Below, one piece after another: positions 11,177 to 23,913 of a DNA stretch of 64,000 nucleotides; the first letter of the stretch is position 1, and each line of letters opens with the position of its first letter. Source of the DNA: Brooklawnia cerclae (GTDB lineage Bacteria; Actinomycetota; Actinomycetes; Propionibacteriales; Propionibacteriaceae). The notes beneath the pieces are model-generated. The model had not been told where the DNA came from and did no database searches. It worked only from the letters and a program-made list of their open reading frames with translations. The stretch lies in NCBI RefSeq assembly GCF_011758645.1, contig NZ_JAAMOZ010000001.1, positions 1,116,001 to 1,180,000 of the forward strand, written 5' to 3'. A program made the position numbers and the translations under genes.

Positions 11177-12094
11177 ATGAGGGCCGACGTCCTCGTCCGC
11201 GAACTGGCCGATCGCCTGGAATCCGCCGGCATCGACCAGGCCGCAGCCGTCGCCCGCGAACTCGTCGCCTGGGTGGCCGGGGTGACTCCGGGCCGCCTGT
11301 ACGCGGTCACGGGTCTGGACGCCGCCGCGGTGAGCAGGGCGCGCGAGGGTGCCGATCGCGTCGCGGCGCACACGCCGGTGCAGCACGTGACCGGGATCGC
11401 GGGGTTCTGGGGCCGCGACCTGGCCGTCGGACCGGGTGTGTTCATCCCCCGTCCTGAGACCGAGATGCTGGCCGATTGGGCCGGACGACGGCTTCGTTCC
11501 CGGGGGGTGGTCACGTCTCCGGGCACGAGCGGGCAGTCGCCCCTCGTCGTCGACCTGTGTTCGGGCTCCGGTGCGCTGGCGCTGGCGATGCACGATGTGC
11601 TGCCGGGTGCCCGCGTGCTGGCCGTGGAACGTTCGCCGCAGGCACTGGTGTGGCTGCGGCGCAACGTCGAGGGCACACCGGTCGAGATCGTGGCGGGCGA
11701 CATGGCCGAGGTGCCGCACGAGTTCGACGGTCGTGTCGACCTCGTTGTGGCCAACCCACCCTATGTGCCCTCGGGAACGCATCTGCCGCCCGATGTGGCG
11801 GGTCATGATCCGGACGAGGCGCTCTTCGCGGGCACCGACGGGCTCGATGCCGTCCGTGTGCTCGTGGGCGTCGCCGGGCGGCTGCTGCGTCCCGGGGGAG
11901 TGCTGGCCTTCGAGCACGACGACTCCCAGGGTGCCTCCGCGCCAGCGGTGGCCGTCGCCGACGGTAGGTTCGTCGACGTCGAGGACCACGACGACCTGGC
12001 CGGACGCCCTCGCTTCACCACCGCGCGGCGCGCGGACGACGACCGGGGTTCCCACGGCGATCGGGGCCTTCACGGATCCGGCGTGGGAGGATGA
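11177..12094 (+). CDS. prmC: Release factor glutamine methyltransferase
   Basis: A 305-residue PrmC/HemK that methylates the Gln of the GGQ loop in RF1 and RF2 using S-adenosylmethionine. The N-terminal helical substrate domain (about residues 1-75) ends with the conserved PVQHVTG segment and is followed by GVFIPRPETE. Motif I is VVDLCSGSGALALAM, and the catalytic NPPY is residues 193-196. The C-terminus carries a Asp/Arg/Gly-rich tail (ADDDRGSHGDRGLHG) that is longer than usual and probably disordered. The ATG begins one base after the prfA stop, and the end overlaps the start of the tsaC gene by four bases, so the genes are translationally coupled. Confidence 0.95.
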   Translation: MRADVLVRELADRLESAGIDQAAAVARELVAWVAGVTPGRLYAVTGLDAAAVSRAREGADRVAAHTPVQHVTGIAGFWGRDLAVGPGVFIPRPETEMLADWAGRRLRSRGVVTSPGTSGQSPLVVDLCSGSGALALAMHDVLPGARVLAVERSPQALVWLRRNVEGTPVEIVAGDMAEVPHEFDGRVDLVVANPPYVPSGTHLPPDVAGHDPDEALFAGTDGLDAVRVLVGVAGRLLRPGGVLAFEHDDSQGASAPAVAVADGRFVDVEDHDDLAGRPRFTTARRADDDRGSHGDRGLHGSGVGG

Positions 12095-12801
12095 GCACCG
12101 TGACGAACGAGTCCGTTCCCGAACCCACTTCCTCGCGCTTCGACCTCTCGCAGGATCGCGAGGCCGCCTTCGACGCCGCCGCACGTGCGATCGGCCAGGG
12201 GCGTTGCATCGTCCTGCCGACCGACACGGTGTACGGCATCGGTGCCGATCCGTTCGATCCCGACGCCGTGCAGGGTCTTCTGAACGCCAAGCAGCGCGGT
12301 CGTGACATGCCTCCGCCGGTGCTGATCGCCGAGCCCGCGATGCTGCGCGCTCTCGTGGACAGCGTCCCGGACAGCGCGGAACGGCTGGTGTCGGCGTTCT
12401 GGCCGGGTGCCCTCACCCTCATCTGCAAGGCCCAGTCCGAACTGCGGATGGATCTGGGGACGACCCACGGGACGATCGCGGTGCGCGTCCCCGACGATCG
12501 CAACGCGCGCGACCTCCTGCGCCACACGGGCCCCCTCGCCGTGAGCTCGGCGAACATCTCCGGCCGCCCTCCGGCCACGACCGTGGACGACGCCTCGGCC
12601 ATGTTGGGTGAGGCCGTCGCGGTGTATCTCGACGGCGGGCCGACACCGGGAGCCGTGGCGTCCACGATCATCGACTTCACCGGCACCGCGACCGGCAGGA
12701 TCGTGCGCGCGGGTGTCATCCCGTTCGAGGAACTAGCCGAGGTCGCCCCCGGCCTGGTCGACCTGGCACCTCCGGCCGGCGAGGAAGAACCGGATGCGTG
12801 A
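12091..12801 (+). CDS. L-threonylcarbamoyladenylate synthase (TsaC/Sua5 family)
   Basis: A 236-residue YrdC-domain protein that makes threonylcarbamoyl-AMP from Thr, bicarbonate and ATP, the first step of the tRNA t6A37 modification. Typical elements are VLPTDTVYGIGADP for nucleotide binding, a KQRGRDMPPPVLI segment (normally KxR), WPGALTLI, and PLAVSSANISGRPP near the C-terminus. It has the short bacterial length without the full Sua5 C-terminal domain, although about 45 extra residues follow the core. The start ATG overlaps the prmC stop (ATGA), and the end overlaps the WecA-type gene by eight bases. The first 16 residues are variable, so a slightly later start is possible. Confidence 0.93.
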   Translation: MSTVTNESVPEPTSSRFDLSQDREAAFDAAARAIGQGRCIVLPTDTVYGIGADPFDPDAVQGLLNAKQRGRDMPPPVLIAEPAMLRALVDSVPDSAERLVSAFWPGALTLICKAQSELRMDLGTTHGTIAVRVPDDRNARDLLRHTGPLAVSSANISGRPPATTVDDASAMLGEAVAVYLDGGPTPGAVASTIIDFTGTATGRIVRAGVIPFEELAEVAPGLVDLAPPAGEEEPDA

Positions 12802-13930
12802 GTACATCCTGGTGATGCTGGCCGGCGCCGCCACGACCTATCTGTTGTCAGGGCTGGCCAGGGCCGTCGCGATCAAGCTGGGCATCGAGGCCCAGGTGCG
12901 CGAGCGGGACGTGCACAGCAGGCCGACGCCCTACCTCGGCGGGGTGGCGATGCTGGCCGGTGTCGCCGTGGCGTTCCTGCTGGCCTCGATCATGCCGTTC
13001 CTGGGACGTCACGAGGTGGTCACACGTGATTCCTTGGGCATCTTCGCGGCCGCGGCGCTGGTCTGCGCCGTCGGTGTCGTCGACGATGCGATCGAACTCC
13101 CCGCCGTCGCCAAGGCCGCCGGCCAGGTGCTCGCTGCGGGCATCGCCGTGCTCAACGGCGTCCGCATGTACTGGATCTCGTTGCCCGACCGGATCATCGC
13201 GCTCGACCAGCCCACGTCGATCATCATCACGGTGGTCTTCATCTTCATCTGCGTGAACGCGATCAATTTCGTCGACGGCCTGGACGGATTGGCCGCCGGG
13301 GTGGTCGCGATCGGATCCGCGGCGATGTTCACCTACACATATGTGCTCGCCCGTGAGCAGAATTTCGTGGTGGCGACCACGGCCAGCCTCGTCACCTCGA
13401 CCACCACGGGCGTATGCCTCGGGTTCCTGCCCCACAACTTCCACCGGGCCAGGATGTTCATGGGCGACTCCGGTTCCATGCTCCTGGGCCTGCTGCTGGC
13501 CTGCTCCTCGCTCTCGTTCACCGGCCAGATCGACTCCCGCGCGCTCAGCGAGAGCGGAACGGGCGTGCTGCCCAGCTGGCTGCCGCTCGTCCTTCCGTTC
13601 GCGATCATGGCGCTTCCGCTGTTCGACCTCGTGGCGGCCTACGTCCGCCGCACGTGGAACGGGAAATGGTGGTTCGTCGCCGACAAGCAGCACCTGCATC
13701 ACCGTCTGCTCCAGCGCGGCCACTCGGTGGTGGGAGCCGTGCTCGTCATGTACCTGTGGACCGCGGTGATCGGGTTCGGGGTCGTCCTGATCGGTCTGCT
13801 GCGTTCCTGGTGGGTGGTGGTCGCGTTCGTGGCCGCCGTGGTGACGCTGATCGTGACGACCGCCCGCGTGGCGCCTGCGCCGCGGGAGCCCGCGACACCC
13901 CGGGTACCCGCCGACGTGGCAGACAAGTGA
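12794..13930 (+). CDS. MraY/WecA-type undecaprenyl-phosphate sugar-1-phosphate transferase
   Basis: A 378-residue polytopic membrane enzyme of the glycosyltransferase-4 family that transfers a sugar-1-phosphate (in mycobacteria GlcNAc-1-P) from a UDP-sugar to a polyprenyl phosphate. This begins the assembly of cell-wall linkers, teichoic-acid-like polymers or polysaccharides. Diagnostic motifs are the first cytoplasmic loop DVHSRPTPYLGGVAM, NAINFVDGLDGLAAG with the catalytic Asp pair, FMGDSGSMLLG, and the HLHHRLLQRGHS His-rich loop that separates WecA-type from MraY enzymes. The start overlaps tsaC by eight bases. The position just before the atp operon matches that of wecA/rfe in mycobacteria. 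The exact sugar and final polymer are not known here. Confidence 0.9.
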   Translation: MREYILVMLAGAATTYLLSGLARAVAIKLGIEAQVRERDVHSRPTPYLGGVAMLAGVAVAFLLASIMPFLGRHEVVTRDSLGIFAAAALVCAVGVVDDAIELPAVAKAAGQVLAAGIAVLNGVRMYWISLPDRIIALDQPTSIIITVVFIFICVNAINFVDGLDGLAAGVVAIGSAAMFTYTYVLAREQNFVVATTASLVTSTTTGVCLGFLPHNFHRARMFMGDSGSMLLGLLLACSSLSFTGQIDSRALSESGTGVLPSWLPLVLPFAIMALPLFDLVAAYVRRTWNGKWWFVADKQHLHHRLLQRGHSVVGAVLVMYLWTAVIGFGVVLIGLLRSWWVVVAFVAAVVTLIVTTARVAPAPREPATPRVPADVADK

Positions 13931-13997
13931 CCCTGGACGTCCGAAAAGTGACTCGGCTTGCACGAAGGGTGACTCGTCGCGTCGGCCACCGGTGGCC

Positions 13998-14003
13998 TAC
14001 AGT
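13998..14003 (+). promoter_or_regulatory. Probable -10 hexamer TACAGT before the ATP synthase operon
   Basis: TACAGT lies about 43 bases before the first atp-operon start in a 115-base gap after the wecA-like gene. Just upstream, the octamer GTGACTCG occurs twice 22 bases apart (about 13948 and 13970) and could be a regulator site. The GAGGAGGT ribosome binding site at 14033-14040 follows. Confidence 0.35.
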
Positions 14004-14045
14004 GGGACTATTCCACGACGATCAGGGACGATGAGGAGGTGCCGG

Positions 14046-14498
14046 GTGGGGTCGCAGCCTGGAGCCCTCTCCGTCCGGTCACGCCCGATCACGGGCGCCC
14101 TGGTCGGCTGCGTGGGCGCGTCGGCGCTGGCAGCGGTGGTCGCGGGGTTCGTCGGCGGGTTCCGCGGCACCGGCAGCGTGGCGATCGTGTCGGTCGTGGT
14201 GCTGGCCTACTTCGTCTCGGGGCAGATCGTCGAGAGCCTCGCCCTCGGGTTCGCCGACGTCACCGGCCTGGCCATCGTCCTCGCCTCGTACGCGGTGCGG
14301 GTGGGGCTGCTGGGCATCGTCCTGTGGTGGGCTGTGTCCCATCCCGGTCTGACCGGCTGGACGCGCCCCGTGTGGGTGGTCGTGGGCGCCCTGGCGTCGG
14401 TCATCGGTTGGCTGGCCGGCCTCGTGACCGGTCACGCCCGCTCGCGTGTCGCGATCTACGATCAGCCCTATCGTGCCCCGGCGGGGTGGGACGAATGA
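14046..14498 (+). CDS. AtpI-like membrane protein at the head of the ATP synthase operon
   Basis: A 150-residue protein with four predicted membrane segments: GALVGCVGASALAAVVAGF, VAIVSVVVLAYFVS, a segment around LAIVLASYAVRVGLLGIVLWW, and WVVVGALASVIGWLAG. Its position immediately before the Fo genes is that of atpI-type genes in actinobacteria (Rv1303 in M. tuberculosis). Such proteins are thought to help assemble the c-ring or support the enzyme, but they are poorly conserved in sequence. The GTG at 14046 is chosen because GAGGAGGT lies five bases upstream. The stop overlaps the next ORF (ATGA). The role comes from context, not from a strong motif. Confidence 0.7.
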   Translation: MGSQPGALSVRSRPITGALVGCVGASALAAVVAGFVGGFRGTGSVAIVSVVVLAYFVSGQIVESLALGFADVTGLAIVLASYAVRVGLLGIVLWWAVSHPGLTGWTRPVWVVVGALASVIGWLAGLVTGHARSRVAIYDQPYRAPAGWDE

Positions 14499-14730
14499 GC
14501 GTGCGTGAGCCGCAGCATCGGGCCGCCGACGCCGCGTCCGGTGCGCGCCCGGGGGGCAGGGATCAAGGCATGGTGATCCTCAGTTACCTGCTCGCGGGCA
14601 TCGGGCTCTATGGTGGGTTGGGCTGGTTGGCCGATCATTTCTGGCACATCTCGTGGGGGCTGCCCGTCGGGATCATAGTGGGTCTCGCGGCAAGCCTGTA
14701 CATCATCATCAAGAGGTTCGGGAGCGGCGA

Positions 14731-14734
<4 letters not shown>
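14495..14734 (+). CDS. AtpZ/AtpI-family small membrane protein
   Basis: A 79-residue protein with two hydrophobic hairpin segments (MVILSYLLAGIGLYGGLGWLADH and WGLPVGIIVGLAASLYIII). This is the PF09527-like pattern of AtpZ, a small Fo accessory subunit implicated in assembly or Mg2+/Ca2+ handling in some bacteria. The N-terminal 25 residues are hydrophilic and probably face the cytoplasm. It overlaps the previous gene and atpB by four bases each (ATGA), so it belongs to the operon. It is smaller than the preceding AtpI-like protein and clearly a separate protein. Confidence 0.68.
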
Positions 14735-16356
<1,622 letters not shown>

Positions 16357-16357
<1 letters not shown>

Positions 16358-17118
16358 TGAGCGACCGGCTCGACCGCGAGATCGACGCCCTCGGCCTGAC
16401 CGCCGCGGACGTCCAGGGTCTGTTCGACGCCTCCGACGCGCTGGCAGCGCAGTTCCGGCTGCGGGCGACGTTGAGCGATCCCGCGATCCCGGCCGGGTCG
16501 CGCCGGTTGATCGCCCACAGGCTTTTCGACGGCAGGATCCCGGCCGGGGCGGCCGATGCCCTGGCGGCGGCCTCAGCGGCGTCGACGAGCGCGGGAGAGC
16601 TGGAACGGGCCGTGGAACGCCAGGCCGTGCGGGTCACCCTGATGCGGGCCGCGTCGGTGGATGCCGTGCGCGACGAACTGTTCCACGTGGCGCGGCTCGT
16701 GGAGGCCGACCCCGATCTGCAGCGCACCCTGACCGATCCGCTGGTCGAGGTGCCCGCGCGCCAGGCCCTGGTCGCCCAGATCCTGGCGGGCAGGAGCCAG
16801 CCGGAGACCCTCACCCTGGCCGATCGTGCGGTGCTGGACCGGGGGCGGACGATCGTGCGTACGCTTGACGAGTACGTCGAGGAGGCGGCGGCGCTGCGGC
16901 GCCATCAGGTGGCGAGGGTGACGGTGGCCACACCGCTGACCGGCGAGCAGCTGTCGCGGCTGCGCACCCAGCTGACCCGGATCTACGGGCAGGGGATCGA
17001 CGCCGAGGTCTTCGTCGACCCCGAGGTGGTGGGCGGCGTCCGCGTGGAGGTGGGCGACGACCTCATCGACGGCACGGTCCGCAACACGTTGGACGATGCG
17101 CGCCGCCTGATCAGCTGA
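16357..17118 (+). CDS. atpH: F1Fo ATP synthase subunit delta
   Basis: A 253-residue subunit delta that joins the b stalk to the top of the alpha3beta3 head. An N-terminal helical bundle with repeated Asp/Leu helices is followed by the conserved C-terminal OSCP segment VTVATPLTGEQLSRLRTQLT and the ending VGDDLIDGTVRNTLDDARR. It has the longer actinobacterial form without the mycobacterial b-delta fusion, since atpF is separate and complete. The start overlaps the atpF stop (TGATGA). Confidence 0.94.
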
Positions 17119-17194
17119 CATGTACAGCTGCCCGCGGCAGGGCAACAAGGGACGACCCCGGTTGGCGGGGAGGTAAGGAAGTGGAGACGACGCC

Positions 17195-18826
17195 ATGGCG
17201 GAACTGACGATTCGCCCGGACGAGATCCGTGATGCGCTGACCTCGTTCGTCGAGAGCTACAACCCCGCGCAGAGCGCGCGCGAAGAAGTCGGGACCGTCA
17301 TCACCTCGGGCGACGGTATCGCCCGGGTCGAGGGACTTCCCTCGGCGATGGCCAACGAACTGCTGGAGTTCGAGGACGGCACACTCGGCATCGCGCTCAA
17401 CCTCGAACCACGTGAGATCGGCGTGGTGGTGCTCGGCGACAGCGAGGGCATCGCGGAGGGATCGACCGTGCGCGGCACCGGTGACATCCTGTCGGTGCCG
17501 GTCGGCGACGGCTACCTGGGCCGTGTGGTGGATGCGATGGGCAACCCGATCGACGGCAAGGGGCCGATCACCGGGTCGCTGGAGCGGCGCCCGCTGGAAC
17601 TCCAGGCCGCGGGTGTGATGAGCCGTCAGGAGGTCAACGAGCCGCTGGCGACGGGTCTGAAGGCCGTCGATGCGATGACCCCGATCGGGCGCGGCCAGCG
17701 CCAGCTCATCATCGGCGACCGCAAGACGGGCAAGACCGCGATCGCGATCGACACGATCCTCAACCAGAAGGCCAACTGGGCCTCGGGTGACCCGAAGAAG
17801 CAGGTGCTGTGCATCTACGTGGCGGTGGGCCAGAAGAACACCACCGTCGCCGAGGTGCACGATGTGCTGACCAAGGGCGGCGCCATGGACTACACGGTGA
17901 TCGTCAACGCGCCGGCGTCCGACCCCGCGGGCTTCAAGTACATCGCCCCCTATGCCGGCTCGGCCATCGGCCAGAACTGGATGTACCAGGGTCGGCACGT
18001 GCTGATCGTCTTCGACGACCTCACCAAGCAGGCCGAGGCCTACCGCGCCATGTCGCTCCTGCTCCGTCGTCCGCCGGGCCGCGAGGCCTACCCGGGCGAT
18101 GTCTTCTACCTCCACAGCCGCCTCCTGGAGCGCTGCGCGAAGCTGTCGGACGACCTGGGCGGCGGATCCATGACGGGGCTGCCGATCGTCGAGACCAAGG
18201 CCAACGATGTGTCGGCCTATATTCCGACGAACGTGATCTCGATCACCGACGGGCAGATCTTCCTGCAGTCCGACCTGTTCAACGCCAACCAGCGTCCGGC
18301 CGTCGACGTCGGCATCTCGGTCTCCCGGGTCGGCGGCGCCGCGCAGACCAAGGCCATGAAGAAGGTCGCCGGCACTCTGAAGATCTCACTGGCCCAGTAC
18401 CGCGACATGCAGGCATTCGCGATGTTCGCGTCCGACCTGGACGAGGCCTCGAAGCGCCAGCTCGACCGCGGCGCTCGCCTCATGGAACTCCTGCGCCAGC
18501 CCCAGTACCATCCGATGCCCGCCGAGGAGCAGGTGGCGGTGATCTGGGCCGGGACGACCGGGCAACTGGACGACGTCCCGGTCGCCGATGTGCAAAGGTT
18601 CGAGCGCGAGTTCCTCGACCACCTGCGCCACGGCTCGACCCTGCTGACCGAGGTGGCGTCCACCGGGCAGTTGAGCGACGAGAACCTGGCGACGCTGGCG
18701 GAGCTCATGACCGTGTTCAAGGCGACCTTCCGCACGGCCGACGGGCACCTGCTCGGCGATTCGGACGCCGACGAGGTCACCGAGGACGACATCCACCAGC
18801 AGCAGATCGTCAAGCAGGCGCGCTGA
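17195..18826 (+). CDS. atpA: F1Fo ATP synthase subunit alpha
   Basis: A 543-residue alpha subunit, a non-catalytic nucleotide-binding part of the F1 head. The P-loop is GDRKTGKT at residues 174-181, preceded by [14 protein letters not shown]. The family signature [14 protein letters not shown] follows near residue 370. The C-terminus has a short acidic extension ([14 protein letters not shown]). A 76-base gap separates it from atpH and holds a good GGGGAGGTAAGG ribosome binding site, which may raise expression of F1 subunits. atpG follows after two bases. Confidence 0.98.
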   Translation: MAELTIRPDEIRDALTSFVESYNPAQSAREEVGTVITSGDGIARVEGLPSAMANELLEFEDGTLGIALNLEPREIGVVVLGDSEGIAEGSTVRGTGDILSVPVGDGYLGRVVDAMGNPIDGKGPITGSLERRPLELQAAGVMSRQEVNEPLATGLKAVDAMTPIGRGQRQLIIGDRKTGKTAIAIDTILNQKANWASGDPKKQVLCIYVAVGQKNTTVAEVHDVLTKGGAMDYTVIVNAPASDPAGFKYIAPYAGSAIGQNWMYQGRHVLIVFDDLTKQAEAYRAMSLLLRRPPGREAYPGDVFYLHSRLLERCAKLSDDLGGGSMTGLPIVETKANDVSAYIPTNVISITDGQIFLQSDLFNANQRPAVDVGISVSRVGGAAQTKAMKKVAGTLKISLAQYRDMQAFAMFASDLDEASKRQLDRGARLMELLRQPQYHPMPAEEQVAVIWAGTTGQLDDVPVADVQRFEREFLDHLRHGSTLLTEVASTGQLSDENLATLAELMTVFKATFRTADGHLLGDSDADEVTEDDIHQQQIVKQAR

Positions 18827-18828
18827 CC

Positions 18829-21234
<2,406 letters not shown>

Positions 21235-21235
<1 letters not shown>

Positions 21236-21669
21236 TGGCAGCCCCGTTGCTGTCGGTGAAGGTGGTCGCCACCGACGGCCTCGTGTGGAAGGGCGACGCC
21301 GTGAGCGTGCTCGTCCGCACCACCGAGGGCGACATCGGCATCCTGGCGAATCACGAGCCCGTGATGGCCGCGCTGGTGCCCCACGGCGCCGAGATCGTGA
21401 CCCCCGACGGCGTACGGCACGTCATCGCGATCGACAGCGGTTTCATCTCGGTGTTCGAGAACAACGTGTCGGTGCTGTCGGCGTTCGGCGAGCTCGCCCA
21501 GGAGATCTCGCTCGAACAGGCCCGCGTGGGGCTCGCGCGGCTGCACGACAAGGTGGACGCGGCCGAGGCCGATGATCGCGAGTTGCGTCAGTACCGCAGG
21601 CTTGAGGCCCAGGTGAAAGCAGCCGAGAAGTACGAGCTGCTCACCAACGGGCGTGGGGTCTTGGCCTGA
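21235..21669 (+). CDS. atpC: F1Fo ATP synthase subunit epsilon
   Basis: A 144-residue subunit epsilon that couples the shaft to the c-ring and inhibits ATP hydrolysis. The N-terminal beta sandwich has the conserved TTEGDIGILANHEPVMAAL segment, followed by the two-helix C-terminal domain (EQARVGLARLHDKVDAAEAD and onward). It is slightly longer than the mycobacterial protein, with both C-terminal helices present. The ATG overlaps the atpD stop. It is the last gene of the atp operon; a separate leaderless promoter precedes the next gene. Confidence 0.95.
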
Positions 21670-21717
21670 TACGCCTCACGAATGGCGGACCGCGGCGCCG
21701 CATGCCGCTCGTTGCGG

Positions 21718-21723
21718 TAGCGT
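21718..21723 (+). promoter_or_regulatory. -10 hexamer TAGCGT, leaderless start of the DUF2550 gene
   Basis: TAGCGT lies 6 bases before the ATG at 21730, with no ribosome binding site between. It indicates a leaderless transcript separate from the atp operon. Confidence 0.5.
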
Positions 21724-21729
21724 CTACCC

Positions 21730-22182
21730 ATGACGCCGGAGGATTGGCTGGGTGTTGCGATCACCACGGCGGTGGTCGGGGCCCTGCTCTACGTCGTCGC
21801 GCTGCTGGCGCGGCGGTGGTGGCTCAATGCCTCCGGTGGGCTGTTCGACTGTGCTCTGCGTGAGGTCGGGGGGTCCTGGCACCCGGGATTGGCGCGGTAT
21901 GCCGAGGACACGTTGCAGTGGTTTCGTGTCTGGCACCCGCTCCCGCGTCCCACACTTGTCTTCCGGCGGTCGGCGGTCATTTTTCGTGGTCAGCGCGAGC
22001 CCACCAGGGACGAGGCGATGCTCACCTACGGCACGGCAAGGGTCGTCCGCGTCCAGTCGAAGGCCGATCCTGATGTGCAGTGGGAGTTGGCGCTGAACGA
22101 GGGATCGGCGACGGGCCTGCTCAGCTGGCTGGAGGCGGCGCCGCCCGGCCAAGTGGGCTATCGTCGTCGCCTGGACGGTTGA
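21730..22182 (+). CDS. DUF2550 family membrane-anchored protein
   Basis: A 150-residue protein with one N-terminal membrane anchor (VAITTAVVGALLYVVALLARR). A domain with GGLFDCALRE, GSWHPGLARYAEDTLQWFRVW and FRRSAVIFRGQREPT follows; this is the DUF2550 pattern of actinobacteria. The same gene lies immediately after atpC in M. tuberculosis (Rv1312, from memory). It is likely a small envelope protein of unknown function. Its fixed place beside the ATP synthase suggests an old association, but no functional link is known. Confidence 0.85.
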   Translation: MTPEDWLGVAITTAVVGALLYVVALLARRWWLNASGGLFDCALREVGGSWHPGLARYAEDTLQWFRVWHPLPRPTLVFRRSAVIFRGQREPTRDEAMLTYGTARVVRVQSKADPDVQWELALNEGSATGLLSWLEAAPPGQVGYRRRLDG

Positions 22183-22208
22183 GCCCCCGGGAACAGGAGA
22201 GTTGCACA

Positions 22209-23258
22209 GTGCGCGGCGAATACAAGGTGCGTGGCGGCAAGCTGGTCGCAGTCGATGTCGACGTGATCGACGGCAGGCTCGCGAATGCCCACATCTCGGG
22301 GGATTTCTTCCTCGAACCCGACCGGGCGCTCGAGGACATCGACGCGTCGCTCAACGGGATGCCCGTCGGTTCGTCCGTGCGTGAACTGGCGAGTGCCATC
22401 AACAACGCGCTCGACGACGGTGTCGCGATGATCGGTTTCAGCCCCGAGGCGGTCGGCATCGCCGTGCGCCGCGCGCTGGGCCACGCCCTTCGCTGGGAGG
22501 ATCTCACCTTCGACGTGATCGGGCCCCGGACGCTGCCGCCGGCCATGCATGTGGCTCTCGATCAGGTGATCTCGGAAGAGGTGGGGGCGGGGCGGCGCCA
22601 CCCCACGTTCCGGCTGTGGGACTGGGATTCCCCGCTGGTCGTCATCGGATCGTTCCAGTCGTATCGCAACGAGATAGACCAGGCCGGTGCCGACAGGCAC
22701 GGCATTCAGGTGGTGCGGCGGATCTCGGGCGGCGGAGCCATGTTCATGGAGCCGGGCAACTGCATCACCTATTCGCTGGTGGTGCCGGGGGCCCTCGTCG
22801 AGGGGTTGAGCTTCGAGCAGTCGTACGTGTTCCTCGACGACTGGGTGCTCGGGGCGCTGGCCAGGGTCGGCGTGGACGCGAAGTACCTGCCGCTCAACGA
22901 CATCGCCTCCGACAAGGGCAAGATCGGTGGTGCGGCCCAGCGGCGGTTCACCGACGGCACGGTGCTGCATCACGTGACCAGCGCCTACGACATCGATGCA
23001 GACAAGATGCTGGAAGTGCTGCGGATCGGCCGTGAGAAGCTGTCGGACAAGGGGACGAAGAGCGCCAACAAGCGGGTCGACCCGATGCGGTCGCAGACGG
23101 GGATGACCCGCGAGGCGATCATGGCGAGCTTCCTCGACTACTTCAGGGGACGCTATGCCTGCGTCGACTCCGACTACACCGACGACGAGTTGGCTCGTGC
23201 CGAGGAATTGGTGCGCACGAAGTTCGCTACTCCGGAGTGGACGTATCGCGTCCCCTGA
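22209..23258 (+). CDS. Lipoate-protein ligase family protein with N-terminal accessory domain
   Basis: A 349-residue biotin/lipoate A/B ligase-fold protein. The catalytic half (about residues 105-345) has RLWDWDSPLVVIGSFQSY, the lipoyl-AMP loop VRRISGGGAMFMEPGNCITYS, and DIASDKGKIGGAAQRRF with the catalytic-type Lys. The first 90 residues (YKVRGGKLVAVDVDV, ISGDFFLEP) resemble the lipoate-ligase accessory domain that is C-terminal in E. coli LplA and a separate protein in Thermoplasma. The two parts are therefore joined in the reverse order. The GTG at 22209 is chosen because GGAACAGGAGAG precedes it. The protein should attach lipoate or octanoate to E2/GcvH proteins. It converges with and overlaps the cobalamin adenosyltransferase gene by 32 bases. 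Confidence 0.83.
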   Translation: MRGEYKVRGGKLVAVDVDVIDGRLANAHISGDFFLEPDRALEDIDASLNGMPVGSSVRELASAINNALDDGVAMIGFSPEAVGIAVRRALGHALRWEDLTFDVIGPRTLPPAMHVALDQVISEEVGAGRRHPTFRLWDWDSPLVVIGSFQSYRNEIDQAGADRHGIQVVRRISGGGAMFMEPGNCITYSLVVPGALVEGLSFEQSYVFLDDWVLGALARVGVDAKYLPLNDIASDKGKIGGAAQRRFTDGTVLHHVTSAYDIDADKMLEVLRIGREKLSDKGTKSANKRVDPMRSQTGMTREAIMASFLDYFRGRYACVDSDYTDDELARAEELVRTKFATPEWTYRVP

Positions 23259-23871
23259 TCGACGGATTCCGCTCGCCCCCGGGAAGCCAGAGCACCTCGG
23301 AGGTGCCCGCCTCATGGTTGGCGCGGCGCCCGAGGATGAACAGCAGGTCGCTCAGGCGGTTGAGATAGCGGATGGCCAGGGGATTCATTCCGCCTTCGGG
23401 CTCGCCGTCGACGGTCAGACCGTAGGTGTCGGCCGCCATCCAGGCAGATCGCTCGGCGCGCCTGGCGATCGTCCGGCAGACGTTGAGTTGGGCCGCGGCG
23501 GGGGAGCCGCCCGGGAGGATGAACGACCTGAGATCGGGCAGCCCCTCCAAGAACTGGTCACACCAGTGCTCGAGTCGCTCGATGCTCCCGGCGGTGATGC
23601 GCAACGGCTCCATCGGCGGGTCGGCGACCACGGGATTCGACAGATCGGCGCCGACGTCGAACAACTCGTTCTGGACCAGCGACAGCGCGGCGCGGATCTC
23701 GTCGCTCAGCGGGTGCGTCGCGAGCAGCAGGCCGATGGCCGAGTTCAGTTCGTCGACGTCGCCGTAGGCGCATACGCGCGGGTCGGTCTTGTTCGCGACG
23801 GAGTTGTCGGAGAGTCTGGTCTGGCCCTGGTCGCCGGTTCGGGTATAGATGCGTGTGAGGTGCACGGGCAT
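23227..23871 (-). CDS. Cob(I)alamin adenosyltransferase, PduO type
   Basis: A 214-residue ATP:cob(I)alamin adenosyltransferase that makes coenzyme B12, needed by methylmalonyl-CoA mutase. It has the PduO signatures: the N-terminal ATP loop TRTGDQGQTRL, then DVDELNSAIG, and CRTIARRAERSAW with the catalytic Arg pair, plus NRLSDLLFILGRRAN at the end. The last 20 residues are variable. The ATG at 23871 has a leaderless -10 (TAGGCT) 6 bases upstream. The 3' end overlaps the lipoate ligase gene by 32 bases tail-to-tail. The methylmalonyl-CoA epimerase at 34.3 kb fits the same propionate pathway. Confidence 0.93.
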   Translation of the reverse strand: MPVHLTRIYTRTGDQGQTRLSDNSVANKTDPRVCAYGDVDELNSAIGLLLATHPLSDEIRAALSLVQNELFDVGADLSNPVVADPPMEPLRITAGSIERLEHWCDQFLEGLPDLRSFILPGGSPAAAQLNVCRTIARRAERSAWMAADTYGLTVDGEPEGGMNPLAIRYLNRLSDLLFILGRRANHEAGTSEVLWLPGGERNPSIRGRDTSTPE

Positions 23872-23877
23872 GGGGGC

Positions 23878-23883
23878 AGCCTA
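23878..23883 (-). promoter_or_regulatory. -10 hexamer TAGGCT, leaderless start of the adenosyltransferase gene
   Basis: On the minus strand TAGGCT ends 6 bases before the ATG at 23871. No ribosome binding site is present, as expected for a leaderless transcript. Confidence 0.5.
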
Positions 23884-23913
23884 GCGCTGTCGGCGGACGG
23901 GAAGGACGATCGG

